A stretch of DNA of 64,000 nt from an uncultured Pelagibacteraceae bacterium (GTDB taxonomy: Bacteria > Pseudomonadota > Alphaproteobacteria > Pelagibacterales > Pelagibacteraceae): NCBI GenBank assembly GCA_902544135.1, contig CACCBF010000001.1, positions 124,001 through 188,000 on the forward strand, read 5' to 3'. Below, one piece after another: positions 1 to 9,207 of this stretch (its first letter is position 1; each line of letters opens with the position of its first letter). The notes beneath the pieces were generated by a model. The model saw nothing but the letters and a program-made list of their open reading frames with translations, was not told the origin of the DNA and did no database searches. Both the position numbers and the translations under genes were made by a program.

Positions 1-556
1 GATAATCATTCTTTTTTTTCCAGATCAAATCTCCATTTTCTAAGTTAGTTAAAAATATATTTGATAAATTATCAACAACTATAAGTTTTTCATTCAACAA
101 CGCGAAAGAAAGTTTTGGATTATTTTTTTTTTCAAATTTAGAATAATAATTTTTTTTCCAAACAATTTTTTGATTTTTGTTGTATCTAATAATTGAACCC
201 TTACTATCAAAAAAAACAATCCCATCATTTAAAAATAAAGGGTTTAAATCGGTGTCATTTTCATTATTAAATTTGGAAAATTTGAAGTTTTTGATTTTTT
301 TTAATTTACCGGAGTAATTTTGTGGCCCATAGTTATTTTTATTATCTATAATCTTATTTTGAATGTTAGCCTGTGAGAAATCTAAGATAATATTAGAATT
401 TAATTCCTTATAAGAAATTGTTTTGTCTTCAAATATAACTTCAATATTTTTTTCAACTTTTATTTTTTTTTTCTTATTCCAAATTTTTGAATTTTCGTTT
501 AGAGAGCAATTCGCCAAAATTAAAGATATCGAAAAAAAAATAACAATTCTAATCAC
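1..556 (-). CDS. bamB: BamB-like PQQ-repeat outer-membrane lipoprotein (C-terminus outside window)
   Basis: Open reading frame read leftward off the window edge; about 185 residues are visible. It begins at a GTG (556-554) and opens with a short hydrophobic signal ending in a lipobox (L14-A15-N16-C17), so the product should be a lipoprotein. The body contains the G-x-I-x-x-x-(N)-x-x-x-x-x-W-K pattern of PQQ/BamB beta-propeller blades (for example NGDLIWKK and QKIVWKK). BamB helps the BAM complex insert outer-membrane beta-barrels. The start overlaps the end of the upstream YfgM-like gene by 8 nt, and yfgM-bamB is a common gene pair in proteobacteria. The start choice rests on the lipobox; no ATG lies nearby. 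The repeat count cannot be judged because the gene is cut. Confidence 0.72.
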   Translation of the reverse strand, partial: MIRIVIFFSISLILANCSLNENSKIWNKKKKIKVEKNIEVIFEDKTISYKELNSNIILDFSQANIQNKIIDNKNNYGPQNYSGKLKKIKNFKFSKFNNENDTDLNPLFLNDGIVFFDSKGSIIRYNKNQKIVWKKNYYSKFEKKNNPKLSFALLNEKLIVVDNLSNIFLTNLENGDLIWKKKNDY

Positions 557-1193
557 TTAAATCTCTGTTTAATCTTTTTTGTGACTCTGTAACTATACTC
601 GGGTTTGATTTTTTTGAATTGATAATTTGATTAAAAAAATCTTTAGATTTCAATTTTTGATCTTTCGAATAAAAATACTCTGCCAATAAATATAGTGCAT
701 GAGAACTCCAAACACTTTCGGACTTAATGATTGGATTTAAAATTTCTAGTAATTCATTTTCTGATATTTGATCAGCATTATACAAACCCTTTTTATAAAT
801 AATTAAATTTTTAATCTCTTTATCTAATGCAGTCTTGTTAATTAAAGTATCAAATAAAGTGTTTATTTCACTTGGGTTTGGAATTAAATTATTATCTAAA
901 ATGAAATATAGTGAAAGTGGTGAATAAGTTGCATCTTTCAATTTAATTATTTGTTTTAGTTTATCTGTGGTTTTTTCTTTATTATTATCATTGTAATCTA
1001 TTATTGTTGAGTAGAATAAATTAGAAACTTTTTCTCGCTGATAATCTTTAAACTCTCCATATCCAAAAAAAGATATCAGCAATAACACAATAGTGATTAG
1101 AAAGATTAATATTTTTTTTTGGTTATTTACAAAAAAATTTTTTATTTTTTCTTTTCTCGTGTTTGAATTAATTATTGAAATATCTTCATCCAT
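549..1193 (-). CDS. YfgM-like tetratricopeptide membrane protein
   Basis: A 214-residue protein with a short Lys-rich cytoplasmic N-terminus, one membrane segment (about residues 28-46) and a helical region whose end (ALYLLAEYFYSKDQKLKSKDFFNQII) has the spacing of a TPR unit, giving the topology of YfgM. In E. coli YfgM is an inner-membrane protein with a periplasmic TPR domain that associates with the Sec translocon and periplasmic chaperones. It lies just upstream of a BamB-like gene, as yfgM does elsewhere. It overlaps acnA by 8 nt and bamB by 8 nt, so the three are probably co-transcribed. Sequence conservation is weak; the call rests on topology and neighbourhood. Confidence 0.6.
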   Translation of the reverse strand: MDEDISIINSNTRKEKIKNFFVNNQKKILIFLITIVLLLISFFGYGEFKDYQREKVSNLFYSTIIDYNDNNKEKTTDKLKQIIKLKDATYSPLSLYFILDNNLIPNPSEINTLFDTLINKTALDKEIKNLIIYKKGLYNADQISENELLEILNPIIKSESVWSSHALYLLAEYFYSKDQKLKSKDFFNQIINSKKSNPSIVTESQKRLNRDLSD

Positions 1194-3864
1194 AATAAAT
1201 CATATTTCGAAGTACATACTGCAAAATTCCCCCGTTTTTGTAATATTCAAGTTCATTTTTGGTATCAATTCTGCATAAAGTTTCGATTTTTTTTATTTCA
1301 CCTGATAAATATTTAATTTCTAACTTTACTTTATCTGATGGATTTAATCCTTTTTCTAAATTAATTACGCTAATCAATTCAGAACCTTTTAAATTTAAAT
1401 TTTTTCTGTTTATATTATTAATAAACTGAAGAGGCAATACACCCATACCTATTAGATTTGATCTATGAATTCTTTCAAAACTTTCTGCTATTACAGCTTT
1501 TATACCTAAAAGCTTTGTACCCTTCGCAGCCCAATCTCTTGATGATCCTGTCCCATATTCTTTACCACCAATCACAACTAAATCAGTCTTTCTTTTTTTA
1601 TATTCAACAACAGCATCATAAATCGGCATAACTTTCTCTTCCGGGTACAATTTTGTAAAACCACCTTCAGTTCCTGGGGCCATTTCATTTTTAATTCTTA
1701 TATTTGCAAATGTACCTCTCATCATTACTTCATGATTTCCTCGTCTAGAGCCGTACGAATTATAATCCTTAGGAAGAATTTGATAATTCATAAAATATTC
1801 ACCTGTTGGACTATCCTTTTGAATATTACCTGCCGGAGAAATATGATCAGTGGTAACCATGTCTCCCAATATTAACAATGGTCTTGCATTTTTAATTTCT
1901 TTAAAACCGTCTGGTTTATCGCTAAGATTTTCAAAAAATGGGGGTTTTTTTACATAGGTAGAATTTTCATCCCAATTATAAATACTGCTTTTTTCTGTTT
2001 TGATTTCTTGCCATTGTTTTGGTCCCTCAGATACATTTGAATATCTTTTGACAAACATTTCCGCATTTAGAGAGTTCTTCAAAGTATCCTCTATTTCTTT
2101 ATTTGAAGGCCATATATCTTTTAAAAATACATCTTTACCGTTTTTATTTTTTCCAAACGAGTCTCTGAATAAATCAAATTCCATGTGACCTGCAAGAGCA
2201 TAAGCAACAACAAGTGGTGGAGAGGCTAAATAATTTGCTTTGATATGAGGTGAAATTCTTCCCTCAAAGTTTCTGTTACCTGACAAAACAGATACTGCGT
2301 ATAAATTATCTTTTTGAATAGCCTCTACTATATTTTCTGCTAAGGGACCTGAATTACCGATACAAGTTGTACAACCATAACCGACTAAATTAAATCCTAA
2401 TTGATCTAAGTAAGTATTTAGACCAGCTCTCTCTAGATAATCTGTTACTACTTGAGACCCTGGAGCTAAAGAGGTTTTAACCCATGGTTTAACATTTAAT
2501 CCTAACTCAACAGCCTTTTTTGCTAAAAGGCCAGCTCCAATTAGAACATTAGGATTAGAAGTATTGGTACATGACGTGATTGCTGCAATTAATATTGAAC
2601 CATCCTTAATTTCATAGTCTGTGTCTTTTACCTTGGAAATTTTATAATCCTTTTTATCTGTAGCCTCTTTAAATACTTTTTTAAAATTATTTGATGCGTT
2701 GGTTAATAGAACTTTGTCTTGTGGTCTTTTGGGACCTGAAATAGTAGGAACTACAGTGGACATATCCAATGAAATTTTATCAGTGAACTCGATTTCATCA
2801 CTTGACCATAAGCCTTGTTCTTTCGCATACTTTTCAACAATCGCCACTGTCTCTTTATCTCGTCCAGAAAATTCTAAATATTTTAAAGTTTCTTGATCAA
2901 TTGGAAAGAACCCACATGTTGCTCCATATTCAGGAGCCATATTAGCAATTGTCGCTCTATCAGCTAAAGTTAAATTTTTTAATCCCTCACCATAAAATTC
3001 AACGAATTTTCCAACTACACCTTTATCTCTAAGCATTTTAACAACTGTTAAAACTAAGTCAGTAGCGGTTGTGCCCTCTGGCAGTTTTTTTGTAACTTCA
3101 AACCCAATTACTTCAGGGATTAACATTGAAATAGGTTGTCCTAGCATCCCTGCTTCAGCTTCAATTCCACCAACACCCCATCCTAGAACTGACAAACCAT
3201 TGACCATTGTAGTGTGGCTGTCTGTTCCAACAAGTGTATCTGGGAATAGATATTTTTCTCCTTTATATTCCTCTGACCAAACTACTTTTGATAAATATTC
3301 TAAATTTACCTGATGACAAATACCAGTTCCTGGAGGAACAATCCTAAAATTATTAAAGGCACTTTGGCCCCATTTTAAAAAAGAATATCTTTCACCATTT
3401 CTTTTAAATTCAATATCTACATTTTTTTCAAATGAGTCTTTTTTTGCAGATTGGTCAACTTGAACAGAATGATCAATAACTAAATCAACTGCAGACAAAG
3501 GGTTAATTGTGTTTGGATCTTTATTTTTCTCTTTTACAGCCTCTCTCATAGCAGCCAAATCAGCTACTGCAGGTATTCCTGTATAATCTTGAAGCAAAAC
3601 TCTGGCTGGCCTATAAGCTATTTCAGTTTTTGATTTTTTCGTATCAAGCCAGTTTTTTATGGCTTCAATTTGGTTTTTATTAACTGATACATCATCTTCG
3701 TATCTAAGTAGATTTTCCAATAAAACTTTTAAAGACTTAGGTAATTTTGAAATACCTTGTAATCCATTCAACTCAGCTTTTTTTAATGAATAATATTTAA
3801 AATTCTTACCATTAGCCTCTAAGTGAGATAAAGAATTGTAAGAATTTTTTTTTCCTGGTTTCAT
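1186..3864 (-). CDS. acnA: aconitate hydratase (AcnA type)
   Basis: 892 residues, the full AcnA/IRP length. It converts citrate to isocitrate through cis-aconitate in the TCA cycle. The three [4Fe-4S] cysteines are present: C432 in TSCTNTSNP and C498/C501 in GYGCTTCIGNSG. The swivelling C-terminal domain (around residues 670-800) carries the LGDMVTTDHISPAG and GSRRGNHEVMMRGTFAN motifs, and the GKEYGTGSSRDWAAKG loop follows. The ATG start is clear. It overlaps the YfgM-like gene by 8 nt. The LysE-type gene ends 4 nt upstream, so a shared transcript is likely. Confidence 0.97.
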   Translation of the reverse strand: MKPGKKNSYNSLSHLEANGKNFKYYSLKKAELNGLQGISKLPKSLKVLLENLLRYEDDVSVNKNQIEAIKNWLDTKKSKTEIAYRPARVLLQDYTGIPAVADLAAMREAVKEKNKDPNTINPLSAVDLVIDHSVQVDQSAKKDSFEKNVDIEFKRNGERYSFLKWGQSAFNNFRIVPPGTGICHQVNLEYLSKVVWSEEYKGEKYLFPDTLVGTDSHTTMVNGLSVLGWGVGGIEAEAGMLGQPISMLIPEVIGFEVTKKLPEGTTATDLVLTVVKMLRDKGVVGKFVEFYGEGLKNLTLADRATIANMAPEYGATCGFFPIDQETLKYLEFSGRDKETVAIVEKYAKEQGLWSSDEIEFTDKISLDMSTVVPTISGPKRPQDKVLLTNASNNFKKVFKEATDKKDYKISKVKDTDYEIKDGSILIAAITSCTNTSNPNVLIGAGLLAKKAVELGLNVKPWVKTSLAPGSQVVTDYLERAGLNTYLDQLGFNLVGYGCTTCIGNSGPLAENIVEAIQKDNLYAVSVLSGNRNFEGRISPHIKANYLASPPLVVAYALAGHMEFDLFRDSFGKNKNGKDVFLKDIWPSNKEIEDTLKNSLNAEMFVKRYSNVSEGPKQWQEIKTEKSSIYNWDENSTYVKKPPFFENLSDKPDGFKEIKNARPLLILGDMVTTDHISPAGNIQKDSPTGEYFMNYQILPKDYNSYGSRRGNHEVMMRGTFANIRIKNEMAPGTEGGFTKLYPEEKVMPIYDAVVEYKKRKTDLVVIGGKEYGTGSSRDWAAKGTKLLGIKAVIAESFERIHRSNLIGMGVLPLQFINNINRKNLNLKGSELISVINLEKGLNPSDKVKLEIKYLSGEIKKIETLCRIDTKNELEYYKNGGILQYVLRNMIYYG

Positions 3865-3867
3865 ATC

Positions 3868-4458
3868 TTATATATAAAATGTAATTATGCTCAAAAGAAG
3901 AAGAACTGACATAACATAATTAAAGTATTTAATAAATTTCTCATTTGTCGCAAATTTTCTTAAATATTTGCCAACAAAAGTCCAAAAGGTGATGCTTGAT
4001 AAAGATACTATAAAAGCAAATAAAACGACTTGAGTCGCATAATTTAGATAATTTTCTCCGTATTCAACATATGTTGAGACTATAATAATTCCAATCAAAA
4101 TGCCTTTTGGATTTAAAAACTGAAAAATAAAAGTATCTAAAAAGGAAATTGGGTTTTCGTTTTTTTTTTCATCAGATAGTTGTGAAAAACTAATTTTATA
4201 AGCTAAATAAATCAAAAATAAACTTCCTAAATATTTTAAGACTGTTTGTATAATTGGAAACAGTTTAAAAATATTAACTAAGCCAATTGTTAAAGTAAAT
4301 ACCACAGAGGTAAACCCAAAAGTAACTCCAAAAATATGTGGGATTGTTTTTTTAATTCCAAAATTAAAACCAGAATAAGATGCAACAACATTATTTGGTC
4401 CTGGGGTATAAGCGGCCACAATCCAAAAGAGTGCCATTGATAAAAACTCTGGGTGCAT
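3868..4458 (-). CDS. LysE/RhtB family amino-acid exporter
   Basis: A 196-residue, very hydrophobic protein with about six predicted membrane helices and the N-terminal family signature: the stretch AYTPGPNNVVASYSGFNFG (about residues 17-35) corresponds to the TPGPN.. motif of LysE/RhtB transporters. These export amino acids or related metabolites across the inner membrane. The substrate cannot be predicted. It is packed between the csaA-like gene (2 nt upstream) and acnA (3 nt downstream). A second family member lies at 31430-32044. Confidence 0.85.
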   Translation of the reverse strand: MHPEFLSMALFWIVAAYTPGPNNVVASYSGFNFGIKKTIPHIFGVTFGFTSVVFTLTIGLVNIFKLFPIIQTVLKYLGSLFLIYLAYKISFSQLSDEKKNENPISFLDTFIFQFLNPKGILIGIIIVSTYVEYGENYLNYATQVVLFAFIVSLSSITFWTFVGKYLRKFATNEKFIKYFNYVMSVLLLLSIITFYI

Positions 4459-4460
4459 AT

Positions 4461-4802
4461 TTATGCTATCGGTAAACCGTTATCTGCTTTTTGTGATGGA
4501 TGTACCAATGTCACTTTTCCTTCAGGGTCTATTGATCCTAAAAGTAAAAACTGAGATTTTACACCAGCAATATTTTTTTCTGGAAAATTACAAACACCAA
4601 TCACTTGTTTGCCAACTAAATTTTGTTCACTATAAAAATGAGTTATTTGAGCCGATGAAGTTTTAACACCTATTTCATTTCCAAAATCGACTTCTACCAC
4701 TAATGATGGTTTTCTAGCTTTTTCATTTTTTTTGACTGATAGGACGGTTCCAAGTCTAATATCTATTTTTTCAAATATGTCGTAAGTAATTTGCTCTTTC
4801 AT
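4461..4802 (-). CDS. csaA: CsaA-like tRNA-binding (EMAP/OB-fold) protein
   Basis: 113 residues from the ATG at 4802; this is the usual CsaA length. A longer version from a TTG at 4832 adds ten residues unlike the family and would overlap the divergent argE start, so I reject it. The sequence follows the OB-fold tRNA-binding domain also found at the C-terminus of MetRS: FEKIDIRLGTVLSV, then KPSLVVEVDFG, SSAQITHFYS and KQVIGVCNFPEKNIAGVKSQ. CsaA binds tRNA and has been described as a chaperone for export; the role here is not defined. Confidence 0.85.
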   Translation of the reverse strand: MKEQITYDIFEKIDIRLGTVLSVKKNEKARKPSLVVEVDFGNEIGVKTSSAQITHFYSEQNLVGKQVIGVCNFPEKNIAGVKSQFLLLGSIDPEGKVTLVHPSQKADNGLPIA

Positions 4803-4831
4803 AAACGTGATATTTATATTAATTATTACCA

Positions 4832-6022
4832 ATGAGTACAGAAGTAAATTTAGAGAAAATATACGAGAATTCTATTCAGATTTTATCTGATTTAATTGGA
4901 TTTAAAACTATTTCAGGAGATGATAACAATGATTTAATTAATTATTGTGAAAAATACCTCTGTAACCTAGGGGCCACTTCATTTAAAACATATGATGAAG
5001 AAAAAAAAAGAGTAAATCTTTTTGCAACAATTAAAGCAAAAAAGTCAAATGGAGTAAAACCAATAATTTTGTCTGGTCATACTGATACTGTTCCCGTCTC
5101 CAAAAGTTGGAGCACAGACCCTTTTAAGGCAACAATTAAAGAGGATAAACTTTATGGAAGAGGTTCCTGTGACATGAAAGGATTTATTGCATGCACTTTA
5201 GCATTTGCTCCTATTTTTTCTAAAGCTGATCTAAATAGAGATATCCATTTTTCTTTTACTTTTGACGAAGAAACTGCATGCTTAGGTGCGCCATTATTAA
5301 TTAAAGAACTTAAAAAAAGAAAAATTCAAAACGGAATTTGTATAGTTGGTGAACCTACAAATATGAAAATCATAGACGCTCATAAAGGATGTTACGAATA
5401 CACTACTTATTTTGAAGGACTGGCTGGACATAGCTCAATGCCACACAAAGGTGTCAGTGCTGTTGAATTTGCATCAAGATATGCCAACAAATTAATAGAA
5501 CTTAGAGAAGAATTAAAAAAAAGAGCGCCTAAAGACTCAATATTTGATCCTCCGTTTTCAACACTTCAAGTTGGAGGTATATTTGGAGGTATAGCTCACA
5601 ATGTAATTGCTGACAAATGTCGTGTTGAATGGGAAACAAGACCAGTTATCAAAGAAGATGGTGTCTTTCTAAATCAACAAATAGATAAATATGCCAAAGA
5701 CGTTTTGTTGCCAGAAATGAAAAAAGTTTTTCCTAATTCAAAAATAACAAAGGAGATAATTGGCGAGGTTACCGGTTTTGATCGTATAAATAGCTCAGAG
5801 GCATGTGAATTGGTATCAAGTTTAACTGGTGATAATTCTAGAGAAGTCGTTTCTTTTGGAACTGAAGCAGGATTGTTTCAAGAAATAGGTATCAGCACAG
5901 TTGTTTGCGGCCCAGGTTCTATTGAACAAGCTCACAAAGTTGATGAGTTTATAGAACTAAATGAGCTTAAGAAATGTTTGAAATTTCTTGAGGGAATTAA
6001 AGATAAATCTACTCTTAATTAG
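4832..6022 (+). CDS. argE: acetylornithine deacetylase (M20 family)
   Basis: 396 residues. It hydrolyses N-acetylornithine to ornithine and acetate in arginine synthesis. Metal-site residues of the M20 fold are visible: H83 and D85 in SGHTDTVP, bridging D114 in GSCDMKG, the catalytic Glu pair E146/E147 in FDEETAC and E174 in GEPTN. The dimerisation domain starts near GLAGHSSMPHKG (about residue 195). It is transcribed alone on the plus strand and its end overlaps the convergent aldehyde dehydrogenase gene by 8 nt. Related M20 enzymes act on other N-acyl amino acids, so the substrate is probable rather than proven. Confidence 0.85.
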   Translation: MSTEVNLEKIYENSIQILSDLIGFKTISGDDNNDLINYCEKYLCNLGATSFKTYDEEKKRVNLFATIKAKKSNGVKPIILSGHTDTVPVSKSWSTDPFKATIKEDKLYGRGSCDMKGFIACTLAFAPIFSKADLNRDIHFSFTFDEETACLGAPLLIKELKKRKIQNGICIVGEPTNMKIIDAHKGCYEYTTYFEGLAGHSSMPHKGVSAVEFASRYANKLIELREELKKRAPKDSIFDPPFSTLQVGGIFGGIAHNVIADKCRVEWETRPVIKEDGVFLNQQIDKYAKDVLLPEMKKVFPNSKITKEIIGEVTGFDRINSSEACELVSSLTGDNSREVVSFGTEAGLFQEIGISTVVCGPGSIEQAHKVDEFIELNELKKCLKFLEGIKDKSTLN

Positions 6023-7451
6023 TCCAACCACCAACTGATTTAACTTCTAAGAATTCTTGAAGACCATGTTCACCAGCTTCTCTACCTATTCCTGAATGTT
6101 TAAAACCTCCAAAAGGTGTGTCTATGGCTATTCCTGCTCCATTTACATCAACCATTCCTGATCTGAGTTTTTTTGCAACTCGTTTAGCTTTTTCTTGATC
6201 TTGAGTTTGAATATAATTTGTTAGTCCATAAGGAGTATCGTTTGCAATTTTGATTGCATCTTCCTCTGTTTCAAATGGTATAACTGACAATACAGGTCCA
6301 AAAATTTCGGTTCTAGCAATTTCCATATTATTATCAACATCAATGAATACAGTTGGTTTTACAAAATATCCTTTTTCATGACCATCAGGTTTTCCTAGTC
6401 CACCTGCAATTAATTTTGCTCCTTCATCGATTCCCTTCTTAATTAAATTCTGAATCTTGTTATATTGAGACTCTGATACAACTGGCCCAATATGTTCTCC
6501 ATCTTTTTTTGGATCCCCTACCTGAATAGTATCTGTGTATTCTTTGAGTCTTTTAATTGCATCAGAGTAATTCGATTTTTCAATCAACATTCTTGTTGGC
6601 GCATTACATGATTGACCTGAATTTTTAAAACATCTTAAAGCACCCCATTCAATAGCTTTTGGATCAGCATCTTTAAAAATTATATTTGCTCCTTTGCCAC
6701 CTAACTCTAAACTTACTCTTTTAAAATCATTTGCTGCATTTTGTGAAATCAAAGCACCAGCCCTAGTCGATCCAGTAAAAGAAATCATGTTAATATCTGG
6801 ATGTCGCGTCAGTGCATCACCAGTTATATTTCCGTCACCATTTATTAAATTAAATACTCCTGGGGGAAATTTTGTTTCATCAATAATTTCGGTCAAAATC
6901 ATTGATGATAATGGAGCAAGTTCTGATGGCTTTAAAACCATTGTACATCCTGATGCTAAAGCAGGTATTACCTTAAGACAAACCTGATTCATTGGCCAAT
7001 TCCATGGTGTTATCAATGCACAGACTCCTTTAGGCTCGTATAAAAGTCTTTGATTGGGAGCATGATCGCCCAAGGGTTTTTCAAATTCAAAATTCTTAAG
7101 ATGTCTTATAAAAGATTTAATATGAGCAGCTCCTGTGCCTACCTGAAGCTTTGTTGCAAAGTCTTTTGGTGCACCCATTTCAGTAGTGATTGCCTCAGAA
7201 ATATCTGCCCACCTTTTTTTATAATTTTCATAAAGTTTTTCTAAAAGTTTTATTCTTTCTTCTTTGGTTGAAAAAGCCCAAGAGTTATAAGCTTCTTTAG
7301 CAGAACTTACTGCAATATCGACATCTTCTTTATTGCCAAGAATTATAATTGCACATTTTTCTTCGGTAGAAGGATTAACAACTTCAATTTGTTGTTTGCT
7401 TTTTGGAGTCTGCCATTTACCATTTATATAAAAATTTTTTTTATCTTTCAT
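6015..7451 (-). CDS. NAD(P)-dependent aldehyde dehydrogenase
   Basis: 478 residues, a standard ALDH-superfamily enzyme. The catalytic cysteine is C282 (NSGQSCNAPTR), the general base E249 (SLELGGKGAN) and the oxyanion Asn N151 (TPWNWPMN); the cofactor loop FTGSTRAG lies near residue 225. It oxidises an aldehyde to a carboxylate. It follows the agmatinase-family gene by 8 nt, so the two probably form one operon. That suggests an aldehyde from amine or guanidino-compound breakdown, such as an aminobutyraldehyde or guanidinobutyraldehyde; this is an inference from context. Confidence 0.9.
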   Translation of the reverse strand: MKDKKNFYINGKWQTPKSKQQIEVVNPSTEEKCAIIILGNKEDVDIAVSSAKEAYNSWAFSTKEERIKLLEKLYENYKKRWADISEAITTEMGAPKDFATKLQVGTGAAHIKSFIRHLKNFEFEKPLGDHAPNQRLLYEPKGVCALITPWNWPMNQVCLKVIPALASGCTMVLKPSELAPLSSMILTEIIDETKFPPGVFNLINGDGNITGDALTRHPDINMISFTGSTRAGALISQNAANDFKRVSLELGGKGANIIFKDADPKAIEWGALRCFKNSGQSCNAPTRMLIEKSNYSDAIKRLKEYTDTIQVGDPKKDGEHIGPVVSESQYNKIQNLIKKGIDEGAKLIAGGLGKPDGHEKGYFVKPTVFIDVDNNMEIARTEIFGPVLSVIPFETEEDAIKIANDTPYGLTNYIQTQDQEKAKRVAKKLRSGMVDVNGAGIAIDTPFGGFKHSGIGREAGEHGLQEFLEVKSVGGWTN

Positions 7452-7459
7452 AATTTTTA

Positions 7460-8431
7460 CTAACTGTTTGTTATTTTTTTTGCAAATAAATTAGTTAATT
7501 CATAAACAATTGTAGCAGCAGCTAGTGATGTAACTTCAGCATGATCGTAAGCTGGTGAAACCTCAACTACATCTGCAGATATAAGATTGAGGCCTGATAA
7601 ACCTCTTAAAACATTCACCATTTCCCTAGATGTCATCCCAGCAATTTCTGGAGTTCCTGTACCAGGTGCAAAAGCAGGGTCTAATACATCTATATCTATA
7701 GATAAATATAAGGGATTATTACCTACTCTTCTCTTTATTCTCTCAGCAATATTATCTGTTCCCTCTGATTGAAATTCATCACAATGAATAATTTTAAATC
7801 CGAAACTCTCGTCATTCTTAATATCATCTCTGCTATATAAAGGACCTCTAATACCAACATGCATTGAAGCATCATCTAAAAATAAATTTTCCTCCCTTGC
7901 TCTTCTAAAAGGAGTTCCATGAGTGTAGGGAGCTCCAAAATAAGTATCCCAAGTATCAAGATGAGCATCAAAGTGTACTAATGCGACTGGTCCATTGTTA
8001 ATTTTATTCACTGCTTTTAAGAGAGGAAAAGCAATTGTATGATCTCCACCTAAACAAATAATACCTCCAACTTTTTTTAATAACTCTTCAGCTCCTACTT
8101 CTATCTGTTTTATCGCTTCATTAATATTAAATGGATTACAAGTAATATCTCCTGCATCAGCCACTTGTTGTATCTTAAAAGGCTCAACATCATAACTTGG
8201 ATGATAATTCGTTCTTAAGTGTCTTGAGGCCTGTCTTATACTTTGAGGTCCAAATCTCGCTCCAGGTCTGTAACTTGTGCCAGCATCAAATGGAACTCCA
8301 ACAATTGCAACATCACAACTCTCTACATCTCTTAGCTCTGGCAATCTTGCAAATGTTGAAGGCCCCGCAAACCTAGGGACTTTTGTTCCACTAACAGGTT
8401 GAATTGGATCTTTATTTGTTCTTTTTTTCAC
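7460..8431 (-). CDS. speB: agmatinase-family ureohydrolase
   Basis: 323 residues of the arginase/agmatinase fold. All binuclear Mn ligands are visible: H131 (LGGDHT), D155, H157 and D159 (HFDAHLDT), D246 and D248 (SIDIDVLDPAFAPGTGTPE). The N-terminus (PVSGTKVPRFAGPSTFARLP) is typical of agmatinases and guanidinobutyrases rather than arginases. It releases urea from a guanidino compound. The start is a GTG at 8431; the conserved N-terminus begins about ten residues in, and no ATG precedes it. Adjacent aldehyde dehydrogenase suggests catabolism. Agmatine, guanidinobutyrate and guanidine itself are all possible substrates in this family. Confidence 0.85.
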   Translation of the reverse strand: MKKRTNKDPIQPVSGTKVPRFAGPSTFARLPELRDVESCDVAIVGVPFDAGTSYRPGARFGPQSIRQASRHLRTNYHPSYDVEPFKIQQVADAGDITCNPFNINEAIKQIEVGAEELLKKVGGIICLGGDHTIAFPLLKAVNKINNGPVALVHFDAHLDTWDTYFGAPYTHGTPFRRAREENLFLDDASMHVGIRGPLYSRDDIKNDESFGFKIIHCDEFQSEGTDNIAERIKRRVGNNPLYLSIDIDVLDPAFAPGTGTPEIAGMTSREMVNVLRGLSGLNLISADVVEVSPAYDHAEVTSLAAATIVYELTNLFAKKITNS

Positions 8432-8484
8432 AGTAAAGTTGTATCACATTCTTTTAATTTGGAATATCTTCTATATAAAGATTT

Positions 8485-9207
8485 ATGATTTATTTTAGAT
8501 ATATAATATTATTTTTAATATTTTTTAATTCAGCACAAGCAGATACCATTTACAATCTCATCAAGATTCCTAATTTGGAAATATATGATATTAAAACTCC
8601 AAATAAGCTTAGATACTTGTACGCTAAACAACCTTTCACAATAGGAGTTGATAATAATATAAATTGTTATGACCCTGAAAAAAAAACTTTAGATAAAAAG
8701 TATAAAGTTATTCAGAAAAATTTAAGCAGATATAATCAAGTATTTTTGAAAAAAATAAATTTAAAATATATTGTCTTATGTGAAGATTTATCAATCTCAA
8801 ATATAAATACAGCAGGTATTCCAGATAATGTAATGAAAACATTAATTCTTGATATAAAGTTTAATGAAAAATATTTTGAACGAGTAATTCATCATGAAGT
8901 TTTTCATATAATAAACGATAGTCATAAGGATATATTTAATGAAAGCACCTGGTCGGGCTTTAATTTAGCAGATTTTAAGTATGCAGAATGTTCCACCTGT
9001 ACCAATAAATTAGGTCTAGAAACCTACAGCAATACTGAGGGATTTTTCTCAGAATACTCTCAATCCACTGCATCTGAGGATATGGCAGAAGTTTTCTCTC
9101 ATTTGATGATTGGAACAAGCTTAAATAATAAAGACCCAATCTTAGAAAAAAAAATAAATTTTATAAAAAAAAATTTGTTAAGAATTGATCAAAACTTTAT
9201 CCTATGA
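8485..9207 (+). CDS. secreted HExxH zinc-metallopeptidase-like protein, unknown substrate
   Basis: 240 residues. The first 19 residues form a signal peptide ending in AQA, so the protein is probably periplasmic. A zinc-binding HExxH motif is present (H137-E138-V-F-H141, preceded by another His), and a helix about 60 residues later (SEDMAEVFSHL; E198 or E202) could supply the third ligand, as in gluzincins. Three cysteines near residues 169-176 may form a disulfide or a metal site. I do not recognise the family. Its stop overlaps the start of the cyclophilin gene by 4 nt (ATGA), so the two are translationally coupled and may share an envelope job. Confidence 0.7.
   Translation: MIYFRYIILFLIFFNSAQADTIYNLIKIPNLEIYDIKTPNKLRYLYAKQPFTIGVDNNINCYDPEKKTLDKKYKVIQKNLSRYNQVFLKKINLKYIVLCEDLSISNINTAGIPDNVMKTLILDIKFNEKYFERVIHHEVFHIINDSHKDIFNESTWSGFNLADFKYAECSTCTNKLGLETYSNTEGFFSEYSQSTASEDMAEVFSHLMIGTSLNNKDPILEKKINFIKKNLLRIDQNFIL

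Noticed and set aside
4803-4832. N-terminal extension of the csaA-like gene from a TTG
   Set aside because: Ten extra residues do not match the family, and MKEQ from an ATG gives the standard length.
4832-6022. ectoine-pathway deacetylase DoeB
   Set aside because: DoeB belongs to the AstE/AspA-type family, while this protein has M20 (ArgE) metal motifs.
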